From: Ulvibacter litoralis
GTDB taxonomy: Bacteria; Bacteroidota; Bacteroidia; Flavobacteriales; Flavobacteriaceae
Assembly (NCBI RefSeq): GCF_900102055.1
Contig: NZ_FNBA01000002.1
Location: 496,001 to 560,000, forward strand
Length of the DNA: 64,000 nt
Reading direction: 5' to 3'
Of the stretch, positions 8,587 to 17,874 are shown piece by piece. Position 1 is the first letter of the stretch. The number at the start of each line of letters is the position of its first letter. The notes under the pieces are model-generated. The model made no database searches and had not been told where the DNA came from. It saw only the letters and a list, made by a program, of their open reading frames with translations. Both the position numbers and the translations under genes were made by a program.

Positions 8587-9003
8587 TTATAAAGATGATA
8601 AAATGGAGCTTTCAGCAAGCTGTAACAAGTTGTCTTTTAACCGTTCTTTAACAATATTCATCATTCGTTTGTTCAACGCGGACGAATTTTCGGTGTAAAT
8701 GGTGTATTCATTTAGTGTAAAATGACCAATTATAATCCCTTTTAATGCGTTTCTAAACTTTATATCTTTTTGAACAGCATTTTCGATATATTCCAATTGT
8801 TTTTCTACGGAAAGTGTGTGAAATATATTTTTATGTTTCCAAACATAATTTTTAAATACAGCCACCAATAAATCATTTTGTAATTTAATGATTGGACGTA
8901 GTGTATTATTTTGAAATGATTCAGCAGAAGTCATCGAAGGAGTTACTTTTGCTGAAGAGATTTGTGGGCGAATATGCTTCAAAACTTCATCACGAGTTTT
9001 CAT
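8587..9003 (-). CDS. Conserved flavobacterial protein, unknown function
   Basis: 138 residues, soluble, mostly helical by eye, with no signal peptide. Distinct stretches include MTSAESFQNNTLRPIIKLQN and ALKGIIIGHFTLNEYTIY. I recall similar flavobacterial proteins being labelled glyoxalase, but no glyoxalase metal site is visible and I do not accept that name. It is monocistronic, between the OprF-like gene and the aldehyde dehydrogenase on the other strand. Confidence 0.75.
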   Translation of the reverse strand: MKTRDEVLKHIRPQISSAKVTPSMTSAESFQNNTLRPIIKLQNDLLVAVFKNYVWKHKNIFHTLSVEKQLEYIENAVQKDIKFRNALKGIIIGHFTLNEYTIYTENSSALNKRMMNIVKERLKDNLLQLAESSILSSL

Positions 9004-9156
9004 AACTTTGAGTTTTACTAAAATTAGCGATTCTTACACCTTTCTGAAGCGGTATTCTAATTAGTTATAAACATTTGTTTCAACAGTTTTAGGGTTAAAG
9101 TCATCTTAAACATTCGCTGTATTTTGCTTCTTTTAAGTACTTTTAAAATAAAAACA

Positions 9157-10518
9157 ATGGCAACAATAACCTCCGTAAATCCTTACACAGGTTCCGAAAT
9201 TGAAACCTTCACGACACATACTAAAACAGAAATAACTCAATTATTAGAAAAAGCAAACGACCAATTCTACACATGGAGAGAAACCACTTTTTCAGAACGA
9301 AAAAAACGGATGATAGCGGCAGCTTCAGAATTGAAAAAAAACAAACAGGAGTATGCGGAAACGATGACGCTTGAAATTGGAAAACCCATTTCTCAATCCA
9401 TTGCCGAAATCGAAAAATGCGCATGGTTGTGTGAGTATTATGCTGAAAATGCTGAAGAACAGTTAAAGGATGAAGTTATAAAGACAGATGCCTATAAAAG
9501 CTACACAAGTTTTGAGCCTTTAGGAGTTGTATTGGCTGTAATGCCATGGAATTACCCGTTTTGGCAAGTATTTCGTTTTGCAGTTCCTGCGTTAATGGCA
9601 GGAAATATAGGCGTATTAAAACATGCTTCAAATGTATTTGGAAGTGCATTGAACATTGAAAAAGTGTTTTCAAATGCGGGATTTCCGAAGCATTGTTTTA
9701 CGACTTTATTAATAGGAAGTAAAGAGGTTGAAGCCATCATTGAAAATCCAATTATAAAAGCGGTCACCCTAACAGGTAGCGGGCCAGCTGGGGCTGCTGT
9801 CGCTGCTACTGCAGGCGCACAAATTAAAAAATCGGTGCTAGAGCTAGGAGGGAACAATGCATTGGTTGTTTTTAACGATTGCGATATGGATAAAACCATT
9901 GCAACCTGTGTTCAAGCCCGCTATCAAAATACAGGGCAAAGCTGTATTGCAGGGAAACGATTGTTGGTTTCTGAAGCTATTTCTGAAGAATTTATTGAAA
10001 AATTATTACTGAAAGTCCGCGAATTGAAAAGTGGCGACCCGATGGATCCAGATACTTTTATTGGTACGTTGGCGCGTGAAGATTTGGCAATAACGATAGA
10101 AGAACAAGTTCAAAAATCGTTGAAGCAAGGTGCCAAATTAGAACTAGGAGGGAACCGTCAAGGCGCTTATTTTGAACCGACTGTACTGAGTAATGTTTCT
10201 GAAAAAATGGCTGTTTTTGCTGAAGAAACTTTCGGACCCGTATTATCGGTAACTACTTTTAAAGATGTAGATGAAGCCATCGCGTTGTCTAACAATTCAC
10301 GCTTCGGACTGGGTGTTTCTCTGTTTACTAAAGATATAGAAGCTGCTGAAAAAATGGCATTTTGTTTTGAAGAAGGCGCTGTTTTCATCAATGAATTGGT
10401 AAAAAGCGATCCTAGATTGCCTTTTGGTGGTGTGAAAGAAAGTGGCTATGGTAGAGAGCTTAGTGAACACGGTATCAAAGAGTTTCTCAATAAAAAAACA
10501 ATTTACATTAATAAATAG
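9157..10518 (+). CDS. Aldehyde dehydrogenase, succinate-semialdehyde dehydrogenase type
   Basis: 453 residues from ATG 9157; an upstream in-frame TTG at 9124 would add an implausible 11-residue leader. The enzyme oxidises an aldehyde to the acid with NAD(P)+. Visible motifs are MPWNYPFWQVFRFAVPALMAGN (substrate and cofactor region, given here in parts: MPWNYPFWQ, PALMAGN), LTGSGPAGAAV, the catalytic-Glu motif LELGGNNA, and the nucleophile Cys in NTGQSCIAGKR. The length near 455 and the overall pattern resemble Sad/GabD-like succinate-semialdehyde dehydrogenases, which shorten the GABA shunt. No GABA transaminase is adjacent, so the substrate is inferred. Confidence 0.9.
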   Translation: MATITSVNPYTGSEIETFTTHTKTEITQLLEKANDQFYTWRETTFSERKKRMIAAASELKKNKQEYAETMTLEIGKPISQSIAEIEKCAWLCEYYAENAEEQLKDEVIKTDAYKSYTSFEPLGVVLAVMPWNYPFWQVFRFAVPALMAGNIGVLKHASNVFGSALNIEKVFSNAGFPKHCFTTLLIGSKEVEAIIENPIIKAVTLTGSGPAGAAVAATAGAQIKKSVLELGGNNALVVFNDCDMDKTIATCVQARYQNTGQSCIAGKRLLVSEAISEEFIEKLLLKVRELKSGDPMDPDTFIGTLAREDLAITIEEQVQKSLKQGAKLELGGNRQGAYFEPTVLSNVSEKMAVFAEETFGPVLSVTTFKDVDEAIALSNNSRFGLGVSLFTKDIEAAEKMAFCFEEGAVFINELVKSDPRLPFGGVKESGYGRELSEHGIKEFLNKKTIYINK

Positions 10519-10519
10519 T

Positions 10520-11401
10520 TTACTGTTGGTTGATAATATCAGCAATTTTTTCTGAAAAATGAAAAGCTCCTGTAGCGTTTAAATGCCTTCTGTCTTTAAA
10601 GTAATCGGGGTTTGAATAGGTATTTGTAAAATCATGATAGTTTGGAAGGTATTTATTTAAAATAGAATGATCACCTTCAGCATTAAAAATAGGTGCGGTA
10701 AAAAATGTTACTGGTACATTATTTTCAGTACACATTCTTAGAATATGATTTATCTGAAGGTTCATGGTGTCTTTAAGCTTGAAAGGATACGTTTTAGAAG
10801 CTTCTTCACTAGGAATTTCTTCTTCTAATGAGATAAAGCCTGAATCTGCTATGGATTTTAATTTCTGATTGGTGATACCTTTTATAAAATCTCGAATTCC
10901 AATTTCAGAATCAAATGATGCATATTTATAAAACGGAATGTGTTTATAATACCAGTATTGCTCGTTTTCGAGTGCATTAAACTGCTCCCAAACAAAGTCT
11001 TCTTCAATAAAAGGTAGCCAGTTAAAACTTGAAGTTTTTCCTTCCCGATCGTTATTCCAGCTATCATCCACCTGAATGTACAAATGAGCAGTATTTTTTA
11101 GGTTGATAAGTCGTTCCGCAAAAAGTTTGATGTCAAATGCCTGACCGCCATACACCCCTAAGTTTATTCCTTTTTTTCCAGTCTTTTCTTCAATTATTTT
11201 GGGGTCAATATTGTTTAAAACACGAGAAGAACCTAATAAAACATAATCGAAAGTATCTGTGCTGTCGAGCGACATTACCCAATCTTCAGAACTTCTAGGC
11301 GCATTGTGATAATGTGTGTAAGTGAAAAGTTTTTCAAAAACAAAAGCCGTGATGGCAATGACCAGCAAGTAAAACAGTGTTTTTAGAAGTAGCTTTTTCA
11401 T
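10520..11401 (-). CDS. Membrane-anchored SGNH/DltD-like protein, partner of MBOAT
   Basis: 293 residues with one N-terminal transmembrane helix (about 5-24) and a periplasmic domain. LLGSSR at 55-60 fits the SGNH nucleophile block, and KDRRHLN at 269-275 supplies the C-terminal catalytic Asp and His (D270, H273), as in DltD, AlgX or AlgJ-type acyl-transfer proteins. The gene follows the MBOAT gene with a 3-base gap. In such pairs the MBOAT protein passes an acyl group across the membrane and the SGNH protein transfers it to a polysaccharide or other envelope acceptor. The acceptor here is unknown. Confidence 0.83.
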   Translation of the reverse strand: MKKLLLKTLFYLLVIAITAFVFEKLFTYTHYHNAPRSSEDWVMSLDSTDTFDYVLLGSSRVLNNIDPKIIEEKTGKKGINLGVYGGQAFDIKLFAERLINLKNTAHLYIQVDDSWNNDREGKTSSFNWLPFIEEDFVWEQFNALENEQYWYYKHIPFYKYASFDSEIGIRDFIKGITNQKLKSIADSGFISLEEEIPSEEASKTYPFKLKDTMNLQINHILRMCTENNVPVTFFTAPIFNAEGDHSILNKYLPNYHDFTNTYSNPDYFKDRRHLNATGAFHFSEKIADIINQQ

Positions 11402-11404
11402 AGA

Positions 11405-12838
11405 TTAAAATTGAAAGTATATAAAATCCTCAATAGTCGAAAAACTACCTAATAGTAAAATAGCGACAAGGACCACAATCGTTTTAAACTGGTATTTAGC
11501 GCTTTTATAAAGGGGGAACTCTTGGTGTCTAGAAAACCATTCAAAGTAGAGTAGGAGGGCTACAATTGGTAAAAATTCAAACGGAAAGCGGTTGATGTTG
11601 ATGCGTTCAATACCAATATTGAAATGCGCTATTCTTTCAATATATGCAAAAGCTTCCGTTATCGAATTCGCTCTAAAAAAGATCCAAGCGAAGGTTGTTA
11701 TTGAAAAGGTTAGTACAATGCCCCACAAATGTTTGAGCGAAGGGAACAGACCATCTTCAGCAACGATATCTAAATGCTTTCTGTTTTGTTTCCGAAGTAA
11801 TAATGGTAAAAAGTATAGCGCATTTAGAAACCCCCAAATTAAAAAGGTCCAATTTGCACCGTGCCAAAAGCCACTCACCAAAAAAATGACAAAAACATTC
11901 CGAATCACTTTCCGTTGCGAAACTTTACTTCCTCCTAGCGGAATGTAGACATAATCTCGAAACCAAGTAGATAATGAAATGTGCCAACGCCTCCAAAATT
12001 CGGCAATATCTCTTGAGAAATAGGGATATGAGAAATTTTTCATCAACTTGATGTTAAACAACCTCGCGGTTCCTATAGCAATGTCGGAATACCCTGAAAA
12101 GTCTCCATAAATTTGAAAAGCAAAAGCGATAGCTCCTAAAACTAAAGTAACACTGTTGTAATGTTCGTAGTTGTTAAAAATTTCGTTGGCGTAATTTGCA
12201 CAAGTATCGGCTACTACAATTTTTTTGAAAAGTCCCCAAACTATTTGCCGCAAACCAAGCAGTGCTTCTTCCGATTGAAAGGTTCGTTTTTTTAAGAACT
12301 GCGGAATTAAATTTGTAGCTCTTTCTATCGGTCCAGCAACTAATTGTGGAAAGAAGCTCACAAAGGCTGCAAACGCAATGAAATTTGAAGTAGGCTTTAA
12401 CTTTCCGCGATACACATCGATGCTGTAACTAAGTGTTTGGAAGGTGTAAAAACTAATTCCGACGGGTAAAATAATCGATAAGGAAGGCGCATTAAACGGC
12501 ATTCCGAAGAAAGAAAAAGTATCGACAAAACTTTCAGTAAAAAAGTTGAAATACTTGAAAAACCCTAGTATTCCTAGGTTCACGAATATACTAACAAAAA
12601 GAAATCGCTTTTTTGAAGCCTTAGTGTCTTGTCTCTCAATCGCTAGTCCAATAAAGTAATCTACAATGGTACTACCAAACATCAATAGTAGAAATCGCCA
12701 ATCCCACCAGCCATAAAACACATAGCTAGCGAGTACTATTAGGATGTTTTGATATTTGTAATTTCCGTTGGTTCCAAACCAATATAGCAGGAAGACAATA
12801 GGAAGGAAAATTGCAAAATCGAATGAGTTAAATAACAT
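11405..12838 (-). CDS. MBOAT family O-acyltransferase (AlgI/DltB type)
   Basis: 477 residues, polytopic inner-membrane protein. Family hallmarks are FFPQLVAGPIERA near 162-174, FSGYSDIAIG near 247-256, FWRRWHISLSTWFRDYVYIP at 281-300, and the catalytic histidine H326 in SGFWHGANW. It would draw acyl groups (usually acetyl) from a cytoplasmic donor and hand them to the periplasm. The SGNH/DltD-like gene lies immediately downstream, so the two form an envelope O-acylation pair. No exopolysaccharide or teichoic-acid cluster is nearby, which leaves the target open. Confidence 0.95.
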   Translation of the reverse strand: MLFNSFDFAIFLPIVFLLYWFGTNGNYKYQNILIVLASYVFYGWWDWRFLLLMFGSTIVDYFIGLAIERQDTKASKKRFLFVSIFVNLGILGFFKYFNFFTESFVDTFSFFGMPFNAPSLSIILPVGISFYTFQTLSYSIDVYRGKLKPTSNFIAFAAFVSFFPQLVAGPIERATNLIPQFLKKRTFQSEEALLGLRQIVWGLFKKIVVADTCANYANEIFNNYEHYNSVTLVLGAIAFAFQIYGDFSGYSDIAIGTARLFNIKLMKNFSYPYFSRDIAEFWRRWHISLSTWFRDYVYIPLGGSKVSQRKVIRNVFVIFLVSGFWHGANWTFLIWGFLNALYFLPLLLRKQNRKHLDIVAEDGLFPSLKHLWGIVLTFSITTFAWIFFRANSITEAFAYIERIAHFNIGIERININRFPFEFLPIVALLLYFEWFSRHQEFPLYKSAKYQFKTIVVLVAILLLGSFSTIEDFIYFQF

Positions 12839-12993
12839 GTATTGTTGGCGGTATTGTTTTGCCTAGTACAAATAAAAACGAACCATAGAGTTTACACAAT
12901 AGTATTCCATTTTTTTTCTGAAAGACTTTGGTTTGTTATAAGATCTTTATTTTTTAAGCAGAATGCTTAGTATCTTTACGAAAAGGATTTATT

Positions 12994-13881
12994 ATGAATT
13001 TTGGAAAAGTTGATAATCCAGCAATCATTGATTTTACCTTGCCTAAAGATCACATAGACACTAAGAATGTTTTGGCTAAGTATCCTAAGAAAAAAGTGCC
13101 AAATTTATATGTTGGTTGTGCAAAATGGAATCGAGCCGATTTAAAAGGGTTTTATCCCAGAGGAACCAAAGATGAGCTCGCTTATTACAGCACGCAGTTT
13201 AATAGTATTGAATTGAATGCTACTTTTTATCGAATTTTCCCTTCGGAAACTTTTGCAGGTTGGTACGATAAGACGCCTTCCAATTTTCGATTCTTTCCGA
13301 AGCTATTTCAGGGCGTAAGTCATTGGAAACGCTTGGTAGATGCTGAAGCGTATCTAAATGAATACATTCTGAATGCTTCCAATTTGCAAGAAAAGTTAGA
13401 AATGCCTTTCTTACAATTGCACAGTAATTTTTCTCCTAAAAGTATGGATCGATTGGTTCCTTTTTTTGAACAAATTCCTAAAGATATGCGCTTAGCAATT
13501 GAGTTTCGACACACCGATTGGTTTAACGATCCTGTTGTTGCCAATGAATTGTATCACATTCTTGACGAAAATAATATAACAAACATTGTGGTAGATACCG
13601 CAGGGCGTCGTGATTTAATGCACATGCGAATGACGACCGATACTGCTTTTATACGGTACAATGGAGCAAATCATGAAACAGATTACACGCGACTGGACGA
13701 CTGGATAGATCGTTTGGAAGAATGGATTGCTCAAGGACTTCAAAATATTTACTTTTTTGTACATCAAAATTTAGAGCAAGCATCTCCCTTGCTTTCTGCA
13801 CATTTTATAAAACAAGCCAACGAACGTTTTGGTACTACTATTCACGTTCCAGAAATGGCTACCCCTAAAACCCTATTTTAA
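12994..13881 (+). CDS. DUF72 (YecE-like) domain-containing protein
   Basis: 295 residues, a TIM-barrel-like DUF72 protein. Typical motifs are YVGCAKWNRADLKGFYPRG, FNSIELNATFYRIF, FPKLFQGVSHWKRL and the late FVHQNLEQASP. The family is widespread and its reaction is unknown. The stop codon overlaps the ATG of the downstream thioesterase by one base (TAATG), so the two are probably co-translated. A TATCTTTA element at 12971-12978 is a possible -7 box. Confidence 0.92.
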   Translation: MNFGKVDNPAIIDFTLPKDHIDTKNVLAKYPKKKVPNLYVGCAKWNRADLKGFYPRGTKDELAYYSTQFNSIELNATFYRIFPSETFAGWYDKTPSNFRFFPKLFQGVSHWKRLVDAEAYLNEYILNASNLQEKLEMPFLQLHSNFSPKSMDRLVPFFEQIPKDMRLAIEFRHTDWFNDPVVANELYHILDENNITNIVVDTAGRRDLMHMRMTTDTAFIRYNGANHETDYTRLDDWIDRLEEWIAQGLQNIYFFVHQNLEQASPLLSAHFIKQANERFGTTIHVPEMATPKTLF

Positions 13882-14273
13882 TGAGATTTCATACTAGAAA
13901 ATGGATTAAACCTGAAGATTTAAACCCAAACGAAACCCTTTTTGGAGGTCGTTTGTTAGAATGGATTGATGAAGAAGCAGCGCTGTATGCCATCATTCAA
14001 TTAGAAAATCAACGTACTGTTACAAAGTTTATCAGTGAGATTAACTTTAAAAGTTCTGCCAAAAAAGGCGACATCATCGAAATTGGTATTGAACCCGTGA
14101 GTTTTGGATCTAGCTCATTAACATTGCGTTGTGAGGTTCGAAATAAAATGACACGCGACGTTATTCTTACTATTGAGAAAATTACAATGGTAAGTCTTGG
14201 TGACGATGGAAAACCAAAGCCACACGGAAAAAGTGAGATAGAATTTGTTAAAGATCGATTGGAAAATTCCTAA
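13881..14273 (+). CDS. Acyl-CoA thioesterase, hotdog fold (YciA-like)
   Basis: 130 residues forming one hotdog domain. The segment NPNETLFGGRLLEWIDEEAA is the characteristic helix region of YciA/BACH-type acyl-CoA thioesterases, with the Asp-rich loop as active site, followed by KGDIIEIGIEP and GSSSLTLRCEV strands. It would hydrolyse acyl-CoA to free acid plus CoA in the cytoplasm. It begins inside the DUF72 stop codon and its last four bases overlap the end of the convergent mechanosensitive-channel gene. Confidence 0.9.
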   Translation: MRFHTRKWIKPEDLNPNETLFGGRLLEWIDEEAALYAIIQLENQRTVTKFISEINFKSSAKKGDIIEIGIEPVSFGSSSLTLRCEVRNKMTRDVILTIEKITMVSLGDDGKPKPHGKSEIEFVKDRLENS

Positions 14274-15532
14274 TGCATTTTCTCTAAATCTTTACCCGTT
14301 GGTAACTCAAAGATTTCTAGTCCGAAATACGGAACAGCAGCCAGTAAATGATCAAAAATATCGGCTTGAATGTGTTCGTAGTTCACCCATGTTTTGTCGT
14401 AGCTGTAACAGAATATTTCGATAGGGATTCCCTTGTCGGTAGGCGCTAAGTGCCGAACCATTAAAAACAGGTCTTTGTTAATTGCTTGGTTTTCATTTAA
14501 AAATGCATCTGCATACTTTCTGAAAACCCCTAAGTTGGTTTGGTTTCGTCCGTTTATAAGAAGTTCTTTATTGACTTCAAACTTGCTATTATACTTGACA
14601 ACATCACGTTCTCGGTGCTCTAAATAAGGTTTTATTAACTGGATTTTCTTCAAACCTTCAACATCTTCCGGAGTTAAAAAATGAATAGAACTTTGTTTTA
14701 TAAAAATGGCTCTTTTAATTCTTCTACCATTAGATTCTTGCATACCGCGCCAATTCTGGAAAGAATCAGAAATCAAACTATAAGTAGGAATGGTGGTAAA
14801 GGTGTTGTCAAAATTTTGAACGCGTACCGTTGCTAGGTTAATCGTGGTAACGTAACCATCGGCGCCATATTTACTGAATGTAATCCAATCTCCTATACGA
14901 ACAATATCGTTTACAGATACTTGAATACTTGCTACAAAACCAAGAATGGTATCTTTAAAAATTAATAATAGCACTGCGGAAGCGGCTCCTAAAGTACCAA
15001 GACTTACAAGAGAATATCCTGTAAGCGTGTTGATAATCAGGAATATTCCAATTCCCCAAGCAAAAATCATAAGAAGCTGTACATAGCTTTCTAATGGTTT
15101 GTCTTGAAATCTTGGCTTTTCTTGAAGGTAATTTCGTGTGGTCCTAATAATACTTCTGCACACCAATACACTAAGAACAATGATGTAAATATCGATTGTA
15201 ATTAGTATTAACCGCTTCAGAATTGGATAATCAAAAAATACGATAGGAATGAGCACCCAAGTGATTCCTAAGGGAATAAAGTGTGCAATAAATTTAGGAA
15301 AATTACTTTTTACCAAATAATCGTCGAAACTTGTCTTTGTTTTATTACTGAAAGCTTTAAAGGTTTCAATAATAACTTTTCTAAAAAATACATCCAGTAC
15401 ATACGCAACTAACGCGATTACAAAACAGTTAATCAGTAAGTTTAGGATGGAGGCCAAAAAAGGATTCATCCCTAAGGTGTTGAACAAGTTTTCGAACCAA
15501 CAGCTAATATGTGTAAGAGTTTCTATATACAT
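14270..15532 (-). CDS. Mechanosensitive ion channel, MscS superfamily (YbdG-like)
   Basis: 420 residues. About five N-terminal helices precede the pore helix and the MscS beta domain (VNDIVRIGDWITFSKYGADG, TTIPTYSLISDSFQNW). Length and the long C-terminal part resemble E. coli YbdG, the miniconductance channel that responds to osmotic down-shock. The inner membrane is the expected location. The start overlaps the stop of the upstream DUF3817 gene (TAATG arrangement), so they are one operon; the 3' end overlaps the convergent thioesterase by 4 bases. Confidence 0.93.
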   Translation of the reverse strand: MYIETLTHISCWFENLFNTLGMNPFLASILNLLINCFVIALVAYVLDVFFRKVIIETFKAFSNKTKTSFDDYLVKSNFPKFIAHFIPLGITWVLIPIVFFDYPILKRLILITIDIYIIVLSVLVCRSIIRTTRNYLQEKPRFQDKPLESYVQLLMIFAWGIGIFLIINTLTGYSLVSLGTLGAASAVLLLIFKDTILGFVASIQVSVNDIVRIGDWITFSKYGADGYVTTINLATVRVQNFDNTFTTIPTYSLISDSFQNWRGMQESNGRRIKRAIFIKQSSIHFLTPEDVEGLKKIQLIKPYLEHRERDVVKYNSKFEVNKELLINGRNQTNLGVFRKYADAFLNENQAINKDLFLMVRHLAPTDKGIPIEIFCYSYDKTWVNYEHIQADIFDHLLAAVPYFGLEIFELPTGKDLEKMH

Positions 15533-15810
15533 TATAAGTAATTCTTCTCAACGTAAAAGGGACCAAAAGGAAGTACTGAGCAGAGTACAGCGATGACTAA
15601 TTTTTTAATAGACCAATTTAGTAATTGCGATACATAAACGGCACCAGCAACGTACAATAAAAAAAGCACACCATGTGCCATTCCAACAATTCGAACCATT
15701 TCAGGCAGGTTCCAAATATATTTAAGAGGCATTGCGATACCAAGTAGAACTAAAAAAGAAATAGCTTCTAAAGTGCTTATAATTTTGAAGGTTTTAATCG
15801 TTTTTTCCAA
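15532..15810 (-). CDS. DUF3817 small membrane protein
   Basis: 92 residues, three hydrophobic helices, matching DUF3817: FKIISTLEAISFLVLLGIAM at the start, MAHGVLFLLYVAGA in the middle, and the C-terminal SVLPFGPFYVEKNYL. The family is a YdzA-like integral membrane group without known function. It is translationally coupled to the following mechanosensitive channel by a one-base overlap. Confidence 0.88.
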   Translation of the reverse strand: MEKTIKTFKIISTLEAISFLVLLGIAMPLKYIWNLPEMVRIVGMAHGVLFLLYVAGAVYVSQLLNWSIKKLVIAVLCSVLPFGPFYVEKNYL

Positions 15811-15885
15811 GGCGTTATATTTTATTACAAAGATACATATTGAAAATTGCTTCGTTGGAATTTAAGAATAAATTAGGACTTAAAA

Positions 15886-16509
15886 TTAGTCCTCACAAGG
15901 TAAGGGAGTATTTAAGGTAGGGTAGCTCCAATTTTTTTTATAGCTGAAGTGCCACCATTCGGTTCGGATGGTTTTAAATCCGAATTTTCGCATTCCTTCA
16001 AACAAGAGTTTTCGGTTGGCGAGTATTTCTTCTGAAAAGTTATAGTTGTCGATATGTGCTTCTCTTCCAAAGTAATCGTAATCACTTCCCATGTCTACAA
16101 AACAGCCGTCGAGTGTTTCTAATGTCATATCTACTGCAGCTCCTTTGTTGTGAATAGAGCCTTTTCCGTAGGGATTTGCTACATACGTAGGTCTTGGAAA
16201 CTTGGCCCACATTTTTTTCTGAACGTCTAAAGGTCTGTAACAATCATAAAGTTTAATACGATATCCTTTTTCGCAAAAATACTGGTTCACTTCTGCTAAA
16301 GCTTCCGCAACTTCTTTTTGTAAAAGACATGCTGCGCAATCGTACAAAACTTCTCCTATAAAATTATTTGCCGTAGCGTACCGTATTTCAAAAGCGAAGT
16401 CGGAAGTAACTTCAGATATATTTATAAGTGTATTCGATTGTGCGTTTGCTTTCGAAGAAAAAAATAAAGAAAAGCTACTTATGAAAATGAGAATTTTGAA
16501 ATATTTCAT
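15886..16509 (-). CDS. D-Ala-D-Ala dipeptidase (M15, VanX/DdpX family), secreted
   Basis: 207 residues with a signal peptide ending near SKANA. The zinc enzyme cleaves D-alanyl-D-alanine. Zinc and catalytic motifs are present: SIHNKGAAVDMTL (SxHxxGxAxD) and EWWHF for the last Glu and His, and YDCYRPLDVQ for the substrate Arg. Such periplasmic enzymes in Gram-negatives usually salvage peptidoglycan peptides; nothing here suggests vancomycin resistance (no VanH or VanA nearby). The several cysteines (YDCAACLLQK) may form disulfides after export. Confidence 0.92.
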   Translation of the reverse strand: MKYFKILIFISSFSLFFSSKANAQSNTLINISEVTSDFAFEIRYATANNFIGEVLYDCAACLLQKEVAEALAEVNQYFCEKGYRIKLYDCYRPLDVQKKMWAKFPRPTYVANPYGKGSIHNKGAAVDMTLETLDGCFVDMGSDYDYFGREAHIDNYNFSEEILANRKLLFEGMRKFGFKTIRTEWWHFSYKKNWSYPTLNTPLPCED

Positions 16510-16580
16510 AGTTCAAATTTAATACTAAATTAAGAAGAATACTTTATTGGGTTTGTAACTTTGATAAAAAGAAGAAAATC

Positions 16581-17306
16581 ATGGAGAATTTACACAATAA
16601 AGTAGCATTAATAACAGGCGGAACCAAAGGAATTGGATATGGTATTGCTGAAAGTTTATTGAAACAAGGAATTTACGTTGCAATTACAGGACGTACGGAA
16701 GCTACAGCAAAAGAAGCAGCTTCACAACTCAACGCTGAAGGAAACGACTCGGTACATGCCATAGGACTAGAAGCTGACGTAAGAAGTTTTGAGAGTCAGG
16801 AAAAAGCTGTTGCAGCGGTACTCAAAGAATTTGGGAAAATAGACATTGTTATTGCAAATGCGGGTGTTGGACATTTTGCGACAGTAGAAGATTTATCAAT
16901 TGAAGCATGGCAAGAAACAATAGACATCAATTTAACGGGACCTTTTTTTACTTTAAAAGCTGGGATGGATTCTCTTATTGAAAGTAAAGGGTATTTTATT
17001 AGTATTTCGAGTTTGGCGGGAACGAACTTTTTTGCGGGTGGCGCCGCTTATAATGCAAGTAAGTTTGGTTTAACTGGGTTTACGCAAGCGGTGATGTTAG
17101 ATTTGAGAAAACACGGAATTAAAGTAAGTACTATTATGCCAGGTTCTGTGGCGACACATTTTAACGGAAATAAGCCAAACGAAAAAGACGCCTGGAAAAT
17201 ACAAAAAGAAGATATAGGTGAGCTTGTTGTTGATCTACTAAAAATGAACCCTAGAACATTGCCTAGTAAAATTGAGGTGCGCCCGAGTACGCCACCTACT
17301 AAATAA
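16581..17306 (+). CDS. Short-chain dehydrogenase/reductase, FabG-like
   Basis: 241 residues, a classical SDR. The cofactor motif TGGTKGIGYG begins near residue 12, NAGVG follows near 90, and the catalytic Ser and YNASK lie near 140-160. The Arg after the second strand (TGRTE) suggests NADPH preference. It could be a 3-oxoacyl-ACP reductase-type enzyme, but paralogs act on many alcohols, so the substrate is not assigned. Monocistronic. Confidence 0.9.
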   Translation: MENLHNKVALITGGTKGIGYGIAESLLKQGIYVAITGRTEATAKEAASQLNAEGNDSVHAIGLEADVRSFESQEKAVAAVLKEFGKIDIVIANAGVGHFATVEDLSIEAWQETIDINLTGPFFTLKAGMDSLIESKGYFISISSLAGTNFFAGGAAYNASKFGLTGFTQAVMLDLRKHGIKVSTIMPGSVATHFNGNKPNEKDAWKIQKEDIGELVVDLLKMNPRTLPSKIEVRPSTPPTK

Positions 17307-17336
17307 TTTAGTTAGAATTTAAAAGGGTGTTTTGTT

Positions 17337-17771
17337 TTAGAATTCGTTGGTCGCTTTTAAGTTACGACTGTCTTCAAGAGAAAGCGCCCATTTTATGGCA
17401 TCATCAAGATTGTTGAACTTTTTTAGTCTTGTTTGCGTGAAAATTTTTTCTAAAACGACGTTCATCAAACCTAATTTAGTATAGGCAACAATAGCTAACC
17501 CTTCTAGATGGTGTCGCTCTTTATAAAAGTTTAGCCAATCTTGTGGATTAATATTATATGTATTTATTCTATTTGCAATGTAAACTACTTTAATATCTTT
17601 TCCATAATGATCATACGCATGATTAATAATTTTTTCAGCAATTGTCCAAGTAAAGTGAGCTCCTTCATTTATTTCGGAAACAATAAAGCGTTCAAAGAAA
17701 TATAGCTCACCAATCTCAATGGTAATTTTCTTTACATATTTGTCTTTGTAAATTGAGTCTTCAATTCTCAT
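17337..17771 (-). CDS. Conserved hypothetical protein, STAS/SpoIIAA-like fold possible
   Basis: 144 residues, soluble. Alternating strands and helices (AHFTWTIAEKIINHAY, IKVVYIANRIN, EGLAIVAYTKLGLMNVVLEK, FNNLDDAIKWALSL) resemble the SpoIIAA/STAS-like small proteins common in flavobacteria. That fold reading is an inference from the pattern. No catalytic residues stand out. It lies upstream of a terminator and the OmpA lipoprotein on the same strand. Confidence 0.75.
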   Translation of the reverse strand: MRIEDSIYKDKYVKKITIEIGELYFFERFIVSEINEGAHFTWTIAEKIINHAYDHYGKDIKVVYIANRINTYNINPQDWLNFYKERHHLEGLAIVAYTKLGLMNVVLEKIFTQTRLKKFNNLDDAIKWALSLEDSRNLKATNEF

Positions 17772-17822
17772 GAATAGCGAAGTGTAGTTGTGATTGTATT
17801 AAATGTATGAAAAATATAGATA

Positions 17823-17858
17823 TAAAAAAAGCGACCTTTTAAAGGGTCGCTTTTTTTA
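17823..17858. terminator. Bidirectional rho-independent terminator
   Basis: AAAAAAAGCGACC(C)TTT pairs with AAAGGGTCGCTTTTTTT: GC-rich inner stem GCGACC/GGGTCGC flanked by A- and T-runs. It sits between the minus-strand OmpA lipoprotein (17875) and the next minus-strand gene, and ends the OmpA lipoprotein transcript. Confidence 0.88.
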
Positions 17859-17874
17859 TAATAGTCTAGACTGT

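Noticed and set aside
15886-16509. VanX-like gene as a vancomycin resistance determinant
   Set aside because: No vanH or vanA-like ligase is nearby and the protein is exported; peptidoglycan-peptide salvage is more plausible.
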